Positions 4,272 to 10,282 of a stretch of 21,426 nt of DNA are shown here, piece after piece. Made by a program: the position numbers and the translations under genes. Source of the stretch: a virus; the IMG/VR virus record IMGVR_UViG_3300017605_000068, positions 1-21,426 of that record. The stretch is one strand, 5' to 3'. Below the pieces are notes generated by a model. The model saw nothing but the letters and a program-made list of their open reading frames with translations, did not search any database and was not told the DNA's origin. The stretch's first letter is position 1. Each line of letters begins with the position of its first letter.

Positions 4272-6821
4272 ATGTCTGTTGCCCCACCTGAAAAGCGAAT
4301 TATCCGGTACGAAGCGACGCCCACGTTAGGGCGCTTCCATCGTAGCAATGCTTTTTACAGGAACATCATGGGGCCGGTTGGTAGCGGGAAGTCCAGCGGG
4401 TGCTGCAACGAGATTATGATGCGAGCACACGCGCAAAAGCCTGGTCCGAGAGGCAAGCGAAGGTCGAGATGGGCAGTAATTCGAAACTGCTACGACGCGC
4501 AGACAGAGATATTGACGGAAACAAGGGGTTGGCAACTGTTCAAGGATTTGGATCCCGAGGATAAGGTGGCAATGCTGGAAAACGGAGCGATGGTTTTCGC
4601 AAAGCCCACCTACTACTATCGGGCTCCTCATGATGGCGAGATGGTTGGTATCCGCTCTCAGAACGTCGACCTCTTTGTTACCCCCAATCATAAGCTCTGG
4701 GTCAGTGGCAGAAGGACTCGCAAAAAAGTTTGGTGTCGACATGAGTTTAAGAAGGCTGAAGAAATCTACGGGAGTGGTGAAGTCTGGCGCATGTCTTCGG
4801 AGTCGAAAGGTTGGCAGGGTGGGTCGACGCAGTTTAGCGAAGACTTCTTGGAGTTCTTGGGTTTCTGGTTCGCTGAAGGCTATGCTGGAGTCTATCAAAG
4901 AGCGGTTAGCGGCGGTCAGCATTACCGCTTGGTCGTAAGTCAAAAGAAGTATTGCCCGTATGTCCAAGAACTGCTGAAGCGTTGCGGTTTGCCTTATGGT
5001 CGACATGATAAGGGTGGAGGAAATTTCAACTATACCCTGTCGACTGCTGAGCCTGAGACTAAGGAACTGATTCATAAGCTGGCCGACTGTGGCAAGTCGA
5101 CAACAAAGAAGGTCCCAACGTGGATTAAGAATGCTCCGATCACGCATTTGAGGGCGTTTCTCCGTGGGCATCAGATGGGAGATGGGCGCTTTAAGACAGG
5201 TCCACACAGTTGCGATCAGCATGTTACGGCGTCGGTCGACCTGGCGAATGATCTTCAAGAGATGCTTGCAAAGACTGGCAAGGCGTCGACCGTCACTTAC
5301 AGCGGTGGCAGGTATGAAGTTACCGTGTCGACCAAGGAAAGATCGAATCCAGTCATTCAGAAACGACATTGGCGCAAAGAGAAATACACCGGATACGTTT
5401 ACTGCGTTGAGGTCCCAACACATATTGTCTATGTGAGGCGGAACGGGAAAGCTGTTTGGTGTTCTCAAACTTACGGGGAACTTAAGGATACGACTATCAG
5501 AACGTGGCTCGATTGGTTCCCAGAGGATGTGTATGGAAAATTCCACTGGACAGACTACGAGCACTATCTGGAGTTTAATGATATCGAGCTTGAAGTATGG
5601 TTTAGGGCCCTTGATCGGCCTGACCATGTTGCGAAAGTTCTCTCGATGGAAGTCACAGGAGCGTGGATCAACGAAGCGCGCGAAGTCCCGTACTCGATCG
5701 TCAAAGCGGTAGGTGATAGGGTTGGGCGATACCCGTCGAGGCGCGAGGAAGGGTGTTCGTGGCGTGGGGTGATTCAGGATACAAACCCTCCGGATACAGA
5801 CCATTGGTGGGCTGTGCTGGCGAATAAGGACAGAAGTACGGATTTTGGGCGCGATTTGCTGTCCTCAGTCGAGCAGTCGGAAGCGTTGATGAGGGAGCAA
5901 GGACAGACGGCGCCGATGTTTGAATTCTTCTCGCAACCTGGAGGCTTAATTGAAACAGGACTTGATGGAGAAGGTCGCCCTATCTTTGTACCTAACCCGC
6001 GAGCTGAGAATCTTAATAACCTCGAACCAGGCTATTACATTAGCCGAATGGCAGGCGCTACTGCCTCACATATCCGCGTCTATTACTGCGGAAATTACGG
6101 CTTCTCCTTCGACGGCAAACCAATCCTTCCGGAATATCGAGATCAAACCCACTGCGCCAAAGAACAGCTCAAACCCGTTCGTGGCATACCTATACAGTGG
6201 GGCGCAGACTTCGGGCTTACCCCCGCGATTGTTTTCGGACAGCGTTTCCCCAATGGACGAATAACCTGGGTTGACGAGCTGGTTGCTACGGATATGGGCT
6301 CGGAGAACTTCGCCAAGCTGTTTGTGCAGTATGTCAATGCAACGTTTGCGGGACATCGTTTTGCCGATGGGACAGGGGATCCAGCGGGCGAGCAGAGAGC
6401 GCAGACCGATGAGGCAACGCCATTTCAGATATTCAATCAAGTGCTGGAGCAATCAAGGATGCCGATTCGGCTGTATCCCGCGAGAACGAATGACTTCACT
6501 ATCAGGCGGGAAGCGATTGCGCACCCTTTAGGGAGATTGATTGACGGGGCGCCTGGGCTGCTGGTGAGTCCCAAGTGCGCGGTGACACGCAAGGGATTGC
6601 AAGGTGGGTACTGCTACAAGCGCATGAAGGTTTCTGGGGATGAGAAGTATCACGACAAGCCCGACAAGAACAAATTCTCGCATCCGGTCGAGGCTGGCGG
6701 GTACATGAATCTGGGGATGGGTGAAGGTGTCAGTCTGATTATCCCTGACATCAACGAAGAGGAAGAGGAAGGCACGCGGAAGCCTTGGGGTACGGGGCGA
6801 AGCGCGGTTTCAGGATACTAA
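4272..6821 (+). CDS. terL: Terminase large subunit (packaging ATPase/nuclease) containing an intein
   Basis: The 849-residue precursor splices to about 522 residues, a normal TerL size. The ATPase has Walker A GPVGSGKS (34-41). The adenine-motif region RN/TYGELKDTTIRTWLDWFP is interrupted by the intein between N72 and T400. Walker B is AWINEAREV (464-472) and the coupling motif is DTNPPD (503-508). The C-terminal RNase H-like nuclease is visible as GADFGLTPA (catalytic D646), GDPAG (D703) and SHPVEAGGY (E807 in the place of the usual third acid). It would cut concatemeric DNA and pump it through the portal at 6821. The Shine-Dalgarno is poor, so the start abutting the upstream TGA implies translational coupling. 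The stop overlaps the portal start (TAATG). Confidence 0.95.
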   Translation: MSVAPPEKRIIRYEATPTLGRFHRSNAFYRNIMGPVGSGKSSGCCNEIMMRAHAQKPGPRGKRRSRWAVIRNCYDAQTEILTETRGWQLFKDLDPEDKVAMLENGAMVFAKPTYYYRAPHDGEMVGIRSQNVDLFVTPNHKLWVSGRRTRKKVWCRHEFKKAEEIYGSGEVWRMSSESKGWQGGSTQFSEDFLEFLGFWFAEGYAGVYQRAVSGGQHYRLVVSQKKYCPYVQELLKRCGLPYGRHDKGGGNFNYTLSTAEPETKELIHKLADCGKSTTKKVPTWIKNAPITHLRAFLRGHQMGDGRFKTGPHSCDQHVTASVDLANDLQEMLAKTGKASTVTYSGGRYEVTVSTKERSNPVIQKRHWRKEKYTGYVYCVEVPTHIVYVRRNGKAVWCSQTYGELKDTTIRTWLDWFPEDVYGKFHWTDYEHYLEFNDIELEVWFRALDRPDHVAKVLSMEVTGAWINEAREVPYSIVKAVGDRVGRYPSRREEGCSWRGVIQDTNPPDTDHWWAVLANKDRSTDFGRDLLSSVEQSEALMREQGQTAPMFEFFSQPGGLIETGLDGEGRPIFVPNPRAENLNNLEPGYYISRMAGATASHIRVYYCGNYGFSFDGKPILPEYRDQTHCAKEQLKPVRGIPIQWGADFGLTPAIVFGQRFPNGRITWVDELVATDMGSENFAKLFVQYVNATFAGHRFADGTGDPAGEQRAQTDEATPFQIFNQVLEQSRMPIRLYPARTNDFTIRREAIAHPLGRLIDGAPGLLVSPKCAVTRKGLQGGYCYKRMKVSGDEKYHDKPDKNKFSHPVEAGGYMNLGMGEGVSLIIPDINEEEEEGTRKPWGTGRSAVSGY
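4488..5468 (+). other. Intein with LAGLIDADG homing endonuclease, inside terL
   Basis: Residues 73-399 (327 aa) interrupt TerL in frame. Splicing block A is CYDAQTEILTETRGW with nucleophile C73. Block B is LFVTPNH with T137 and H140. Block F is YVYCVEVPTHIVYVRRNG with H384. The C-terminal junction is WCSQ/T. The terminal residue is Gln399 instead of the common Asn, and the penultimate residue is Ser instead of His; the +1 extein nucleophile is T400. The two endonuclease helices are LGFWFAEG (196-203, acid E202) and FLRGHQMGDG (296-305, acid D304), so the homing nuclease looks intact. Removing it joins RN to TYGELKD, a normal TerL sequence. The DNA is unusually rich in GTCGAC. Confidence 0.93.
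4665..5332 (+). repeat. Cluster of nine GTCGAC hexamers
   Basis: GTCGAC occurs at 4665, 4735, 4823, 4999, 5039, 5096, 5235, 5285 and 5327, all inside the intein. They fall in all three codon phases (giving VD, GRH/CRH and ST), so protein sequence does not explain them. Reading every TCGA in the rest of the window I found no other GTCGAC, although GTCGAG, GTCGAT and GTCGAA are common. Confidence 0.75.
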
Positions 6822-8929
6822 TGGCAAGCACCTTACAACGGCTGGTCAACATTCTTCAAAGCACGTCGCTGATCGACGAGAAGTCGATTCAGGAAGATAA
6901 GGGCAAGATTGCGGCTCGCTGCTATGAAGAGTTCGAGATGGATTTGCGTTCTCGCGGAGAGTGGGAGCAGCAAAGCAAAGGTGCGCTGGAAATTGCCAAG
7001 CAGGTCTGGAGCAAGAAGACGGAGCCGTGGGATGGGGCGGCAAACGTCAAGTACCCGTTGATTGCAGGTGCGGCGGTGCAGTTCGGGGCAAGGGCGTATC
7101 CAGCGATTCTCTCAGGGCGAGATATTGTGCGCACGAAGATTGTTGGGCAAGATCCTGACGGCTCGAAGAGTGCGCGGGCGGCTCGTGTGCAGAAGCATAT
7201 GAATTATCAGTTGACGGAGCAGATTAAGGATTGGGATGAGGGCATGGACAAGCTGTTACATGGCTTACCAGTCCTCGGCACCATGTTCAAGAAAACTTAC
7301 TGGAGTAAGCTCCTTGAGCGTCCCGTAAGCGAATTGGTCCTCCCGCACGACTTGGTTGTTAATAATGATACGACGAAAGACATACTTGAAGCGCGACGGA
7401 TTACGCACATATTTGCGTTATTCAAGAATGAGATTATCGAACGGATGCGCTCGGGAATCTGGACAAAGGACGAAACGATTCTTGAGCGGCTGAATCCGAC
7501 TGGCACAGACGAGCAAGGGCCGTACACGGTTCTCGAACAGCATCGGTGGCTGGACCTGGATGATGATGGGTACGAAGAGCCTTACGCAGTCACGATGTTG
7601 CCGGGTATCGGCATGACTGACGGGGGTGTACATCAGTTTCAGGTGGGAGATATTGTGCGGATTGTCCCGCGATACTTCCCTGAAGACGTGGAATTGAACG
7701 AGGATGGCAAGATTAAGAAAATTAATCCGCAGTGTGCCTTCTCGAAGTACACGTTTATCCCTGATTTCTGCGGCAAGTTTTACGATGTTGGCTTTGGGCA
7801 GCTGTTGAATCCGCTGAATGAGGCGGTAAACGGGCTGATTAATCAGCTACTCGATGCTGGCACGCTGTCGAACATGCAATCTGGGTTCATTGCCAAGGGA
7901 TTGAAGGTCAAGGGCGGGGAAATGCGATTCTCCCCGGGTGAATTCAAGCAAGTCAACTCGTTGATGAACGATTTAAGGGGCTCGATCCTGCCATTGCCGT
8001 ACAAAGAGCCTTCTCCGACGCTGATGAACCTGCTTACGTTCCTGGTTGATGCGGGAAAGCAGCTGAGCTCGGTGTCTGAAGTGTTGTCGGGTGAGCAAAG
8101 CGGCGTGAATGTCCCGGCAACAACGACTCTCGCGCTGATCGAACAGGGCTTGAAGGTGTTTACAGCCATCAACAAGCGCGTGTATCGCGGCATGGCGTCT
8201 GAGTTCGAGATTATCTATTACCTCAATGCGCGCTATCTGTCTGATGCGGAATATTTCAAGATTCTGGACGAAGAAAACATCATTGCGCGTTCCGATTATG
8301 CGATGGGTGATTGCGATATTTACCCCGTTGCGGATCCGACGAATGCCACCAGTACGCAAAAGCTGATTAAGGCTGAAGCATTGATGAAAACAATGGGGAT
8401 GCCGGGGGCGGCTGATCCGAGAGCGATCTTGCACAAGTATTACGAGGCGCTGGAGATTGACGACTTAGAGAAATTCCACCCAGAGCAAGGCCCTGAACCT
8501 CCTCCCGATCCGAAAGCGGAAGACATCAAGTCGAGCATTCAAGAGCGGCAAGCGAAGTTACCGTATGAAATCGAGAAGCTCAGGACTGAGAGCATTAAGA
8601 ACATCGCGCTAGCCGAAGCCGCCGAGATAGGCCCGCAACTGGAGCAATACAAGCTGGCGTTGCAGTCGGTGTTGCAAGACAGGCAACAACGTGGCGATCA
8701 GGAGCTACAGCAGCAGCAGATGGATCAGCAGGCTCAGATGCAACAAGCGCAGATGATGCAGCAGCAACAAATGCAGCAGCAGGATCAAGGGCATCAAGCC
8801 GGGATGCAGCAGCAGCAGATGATGGCCGATCAGCAGGACGCGGATGCTACCCGCGAGCATGAGATGGGATTGGCGGGGATGGAAGCGGAAGCAGCGGCAC
8901 AGAACAACGATAGCGGTGTCGGTGCGTGA
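6821..8929 (+). CDS. Portal protein
   Basis: The start is ATG 6821, which shares a base with the TerL stop; the frame is open further upstream, but only inside terL. The 702-residue length and position right after TerL are those of a podovirus-type portal. Typical features are EPWDGAANVKYPLI near residue 70 (membrane-free helical wing start), GMDKLLHGLPVLGTMFKKTY, a central PLNEAVNGLINQLLDAG, and YKEPSPTLMNLLTFLVDAGK before the clip/crown. The portal forms a dodecameric ring at one capsid vertex, binding terminase on one side and the scaffold on the other. The last 80 residues are an extremely Gln- and Met-rich, probably coiled-coil or disordered, tail (about 626-673) that would form the internal crown or barrel. 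Confidence 0.92.
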   Translation: MASTLQRLVNILQSTSLIDEKSIQEDKGKIAARCYEEFEMDLRSRGEWEQQSKGALEIAKQVWSKKTEPWDGAANVKYPLIAGAAVQFGARAYPAILSGRDIVRTKIVGQDPDGSKSARAARVQKHMNYQLTEQIKDWDEGMDKLLHGLPVLGTMFKKTYWSKLLERPVSELVLPHDLVVNNDTTKDILEARRITHIFALFKNEIIERMRSGIWTKDETILERLNPTGTDEQGPYTVLEQHRWLDLDDDGYEEPYAVTMLPGIGMTDGGVHQFQVGDIVRIVPRYFPEDVELNEDGKIKKINPQCAFSKYTFIPDFCGKFYDVGFGQLLNPLNEAVNGLINQLLDAGTLSNMQSGFIAKGLKVKGGEMRFSPGEFKQVNSLMNDLRGSILPLPYKEPSPTLMNLLTFLVDAGKQLSSVSEVLSGEQSGVNVPATTTLALIEQGLKVFTAINKRVYRGMASEFEIIYYLNARYLSDAEYFKILDEENIIARSDYAMGDCDIYPVADPTNATSTQKLIKAEALMKTMGMPGAADPRAILHKYYEALEIDDLEKFHPEQGPEPPPDPKAEDIKSSIQERQAKLPYEIEKLRTESIKNIALAEAAEIGPQLEQYKLALQSVLQDRQQRGDQELQQQQMDQQAQMQQAQMMQQQQMQQQDQGHQAGMQQQQMMADQQDADATREHEMGLAGMEAEAAAQNNDSGVGA
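8706..8845 (+). repeat. CAG/CAA-rich low-complexity tract at the portal 3' end
   Basis: Imperfect runs of CAG, CAA and ATG codons encode the Gln/Met-rich portal tail (QQQQM, MQQAQMMQ, MQQQQMM). The units vary, so this is a degenerate repeat rather than a pure microsatellite. It could change length by slippage without altering the frame. Confidence 0.6.
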
Positions 8930-8942
8930 AGAAAGGAAAAGT

Positions 8943-9248
8943 ATGCTAGGTTTCGAGTGGGCATTAACTCAACTACGAAATGGGCATAAAGTCCAGCGTG
9001 GGGGATGGAATGGCAAGGATATGTATATTGCTCTTCAAGAAGGATACCCTAATGGCATACCAATTAACGCTAACACGGCTAAGGCTACGGGGCTTCCTCA
9101 AGGAACAGTATGCAAGTTCCTGCCGTATATCATGATGAAAACTTCCGACAAGGCCCCTTCATTTGTTCCGTGGTTGGCAAGTCAGACGGACATCTTAGCG
9201 TTAGATTGGGATTACTATATCGCTGCGCCATCGACGGCTAGTGCGTAA
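8943..9248 (+). CDS. DUF2829 protein, Tad2-like (possible anti-Thoeris)
   Basis: The start is ATG 8943 behind GAAAGGA; translation upstream would run into the portal end. The 101 residues show the family signature: FEWALTQLRNGHKVQRGGWNG (4-24), PYIMMKTSD (61-69) and VPWLASQTDILALDWDYY (75-92). DUF2829 includes Tad2, a phage protein that binds and sequesters the cyclic ADP-ribose-type signal of Thoeris defence, disabling the effector. Many DUF2829 members have not been tested, so an anti-defence function is inferred from family membership only. It sits among assembly genes between portal and co-chaperonin. The stop overlaps the next ATG (TAATG). Confidence 0.85.
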   Translation: MLGFEWALTQLRNGHKVQRGGWNGKDMYIALQEGYPNGIPINANTAKATGLPQGTVCKFLPYIMMKTSDKAPSFVPWLASQTDILALDWDYYIAAPSTASA

Positions 9249-9460
9249 TGGAATTCAGTCCTGACGAGAAGGATTTGATTGCGACATGGCTCCATCATCC
9301 GACAACGGGAATCGTCTTCAGGGAATTGCGCAAGGATTTTCAATCTGCAAACGAGGCGACCTGCCTGGGTGCTACGGCGGACGAATCGCACTCCAATGCA
9401 GCATTCAGGGAAGGGCAACGGGAAGTGTACAACTCAGTATTGAACATTTTGGAGGAGTAG
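9248..9460 (+). CDS. Hypothetical 70-residue phage protein
   Basis: The gene begins within the stop of the DUF2829 gene (TAATG) and its own TAG abuts the next ATG, so it is embedded in an operon. The product starts MEFSPDEKDLIATWLHHPTT and ends with NAAFREGQREVYNSVLNILEE. Its 'FREGQR..YNSVLNIL' C-terminal helix resembles small unknown proteins common beside phage head genes, where EGxR and N residues are conserved. I cannot name a function. It appears mostly helical and soluble. Confidence 0.75.
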   Translation: MEFSPDEKDLIATWLHHPTTGIVFRELRKDFQSANEATCLGATADESHSNAAFREGQREVYNSVLNILEE

Positions 9461-9829
9461 ATGAATAAGGCAGTGCAAGCGGTTAGCGTAGACGATGCTT
9501 ACAAGATGCTAGAGCCTGCGGGGCATCGCATCATCGTTCGGCCTGACAAGATCGAGGAGAAGGTTGGAAGCCTTTACATTACCGAACAGGCGAAAGACAT
9601 GGAAGTCCGGGCTGCTTCGATGGGTGTGATTGTTGCCAAGGGCAAAAGTGCTTGGAAAGCATTTGACGATGGTGAGCCGTGGGCTTCGGTCGGTGACAGG
9701 GTGATGTTTGCTACCTATGCAGGACGGGATGTCCCAAAAGCCCTTGCCTATCGTGTAGCGCCGACTGCCGATCGGCTTGTTGTGCTGAATGATGAAGATA
9801 TTTTGATGATTGTGCGCGAGGAAAAATAA
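9461..9829 (+). CDS. GroES-like co-chaperonin
   Basis: The 122-residue protein has the Cpn10 barrel. LEPAGHRIIVRPDKIEEK (17-34) is the first strand region. GSLYITEQAKDMEVRA (36-51) corresponds to the mobile loop, with LYI as the hydrophobic tripeptide that docks on GroEL. MGVIVAKG (54-61) is followed by VGDRVMFATYAGRDV (77-91), and LVVLNDEDILMIV (106-118) is the closing strand. Phage GroES-like proteins (such as T4 gp31) replace host GroES so the host chaperonin folds the capsid protein. It lies upstream of the scaffold and coat genes, as that role predicts. A GGAGGAG Shine-Dalgarno precedes ATG 9461. Confidence 0.92.
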   Translation: MNKAVQAVSVDDAYKMLEPAGHRIIVRPDKIEEKVGSLYITEQAKDMEVRAASMGVIVAKGKSAWKAFDDGEPWASVGDRVMFATYAGRDVPKALAYRVAPTADRLVVLNDEDILMIVREEK

Positions 9830-9830
9830 T
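9803..9830 (+). promoter_or_regulatory. Promoter candidate upstream of the structured RNA
   Basis: TTGATG (9803-9808) and AATAAT (9825-9830) are separated by 16 nt, matching the -35 consensus at 4/6 and the -10 consensus at 5/6, inside the end of the GroES-like gene. Transcription would start near 9837, about 30 nt before the structured RNA. The spacing is plausible but such matches also occur by chance. Confidence 0.35.
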
Positions 9831-9864
9831 GAAGGGCAAAGGCAAAAAGAAAAAAGGTTGCTAG
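9829..9864 (+). CDS. 11-residue lysine-rich micropeptide (doubtful)
   Basis: ATG 9829 shares a base with the stop of the GroES-like gene (TAATG), the coupling seen at several other junctions here. The product MKGKGKKKKGC is almost entirely lysine and glycine with a terminal cysteine. It could be a real DNA- or RNA-binding micropeptide, a leader peptide for the adjacent RNA, or chance. It is far too short to judge by composition. Confidence 0.25.
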   Translation: MKGKGKKKKGC

Positions 9865-9867
9865 CAG

Positions 9868-10073
9868 TTTAGGGGTTAAGCGGCTCCACACTTCACACTA
9901 CCGATAACCAAGCTTTCACTTACTCTCGTAGAGTTGCGAAGCTAACCGTTATCCACCTGGGTGTGAGCAGTGGCTTCCCCTAAAAACTTTGGTCTACGGT
10001 AGGCATACCGTTTAAAGGCCACCCAAAGCAGTAGAAAAGGCTCTATTCGAATTCGAGCGGATAGGGCCTTTTC
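9868..10073 (+). ncRNA. Novel structured RNA candidate (about 200 nt)
   Basis: This 200-nt stretch has no convincing gene but folds extensively. TTTAGGGG (9868-9875) pairs with CCCCTAAA (9977-9984). Nested inside are AAG/CTT, CCAC/GTGG (9886-9889 with 9970-9973), TCACAC/GTGTGA (9893-9898 with 9961-9966), GATAAC/GTTATC (9903-9908 with 9948-9953), AGCTTT/GAAGCT (9911-9916 with 9938-9943) and ACTCT/AGAGT (9922-9926 with 9930-9934). A second hairpin has CTTTGG/CCAAAG (9987-9992 with 10023-10028) around ACGGTA-GGCA-TACCGT (9996-10011). A terminator hairpin follows. It matches no RNA family I recognise; it is not a tRNA. It could be a stand-alone phage RNA or a leader controlling the scaffold/coat operon. 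A GTGGC/GCCAC alternative pairing (9970-9974 with 10018-10022) might allow switching. Confidence 0.65.
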
Positions 10074-10079
10074 TTTTGG
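10034..10079 (+). terminator. Strong intrinsic terminator
   Basis: A 13-bp stem pairs 10034-10046 with 10061-10073 (GAAAAGGCTCTAT with ATAGGGCCTTTTC, one G-U pair). It encloses a 14-nt loop that contains the palindrome TCGAATTCGA and is followed by TTTTCTTTT-like sequence. It ends only about 10 nt before the next gene's start, so it probably works as an attenuator or 3' end of the structured RNA, with partial read-through. Confidence 0.8.
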
Positions 10080-10087
10080 ATAAAGCA

Positions 10088-10282
10088 ATGAAGTACATCG
10101 ACTCAGTGCGTTATTTCAAGCTCCGGGAAGAGGTTGCAAAACTTGACGAGAAGCTCGGCTTCTTCAAGCAGAGAAGGGAAGCATTCGAAGGGATGGAGAA
10201 GTTTTTGGAAAACGAGTTAGTCACTCTGAGAGCAGAGATGGCGGGTTTGGAAGAAAGCGAAAGTGAGAGCGCACATGGCTGA
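10088..10282 (+). CDS. Hypothetical 64-residue coiled-coil protein
   Basis: I choose ATG 10088 over a TTG 12 bases earlier because the latter lies in the terminator tail; GGA at 10078-10080 is a modest Shine-Dalgarno. The product is almost wholly helical with heptad-like spacing (LREEVAKLDEKLGFFKQRRE, then MEKFLENELVTLRAEMAGLE) and ends in a Ser/Glu-rich tail. It overlaps the scaffold gene by 8 nt. It might be a small scaffold partner, but no family is recognised. It is the first gene after the terminator. Confidence 0.7.
   Translation: MKYIDSVRYFKLREEVAKLDEKLGFFKQRREAFEGMEKFLENELVTLRAEMAGLEESESESAHG

Noticed and set aside
4326-5804. A 492-codon open frame on the minus strand opposite terL
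   Set aside because: It lies antisense to clearly conserved TerL and intein motifs. Its translation has a random, Arg/Leu/Pro-rich composition with no recognisable domain, so it is a shadow of the real gene.
6785-6820. Upstream extension of the portal gene by 12 codons
   Set aside because: The extension lies inside the end of terL and has no ribosome site. The TAATG overlap at 6819-6823 matches other junctions in this genome.
9868-10030. Possible tRNA or tmRNA in the gap after the GroES-like gene
   Set aside because: No cloverleaf, no T-arm GTTCGA-type sequence and no CCA-end acceptor stem could be built. The nested rod structure is different from a tRNA.
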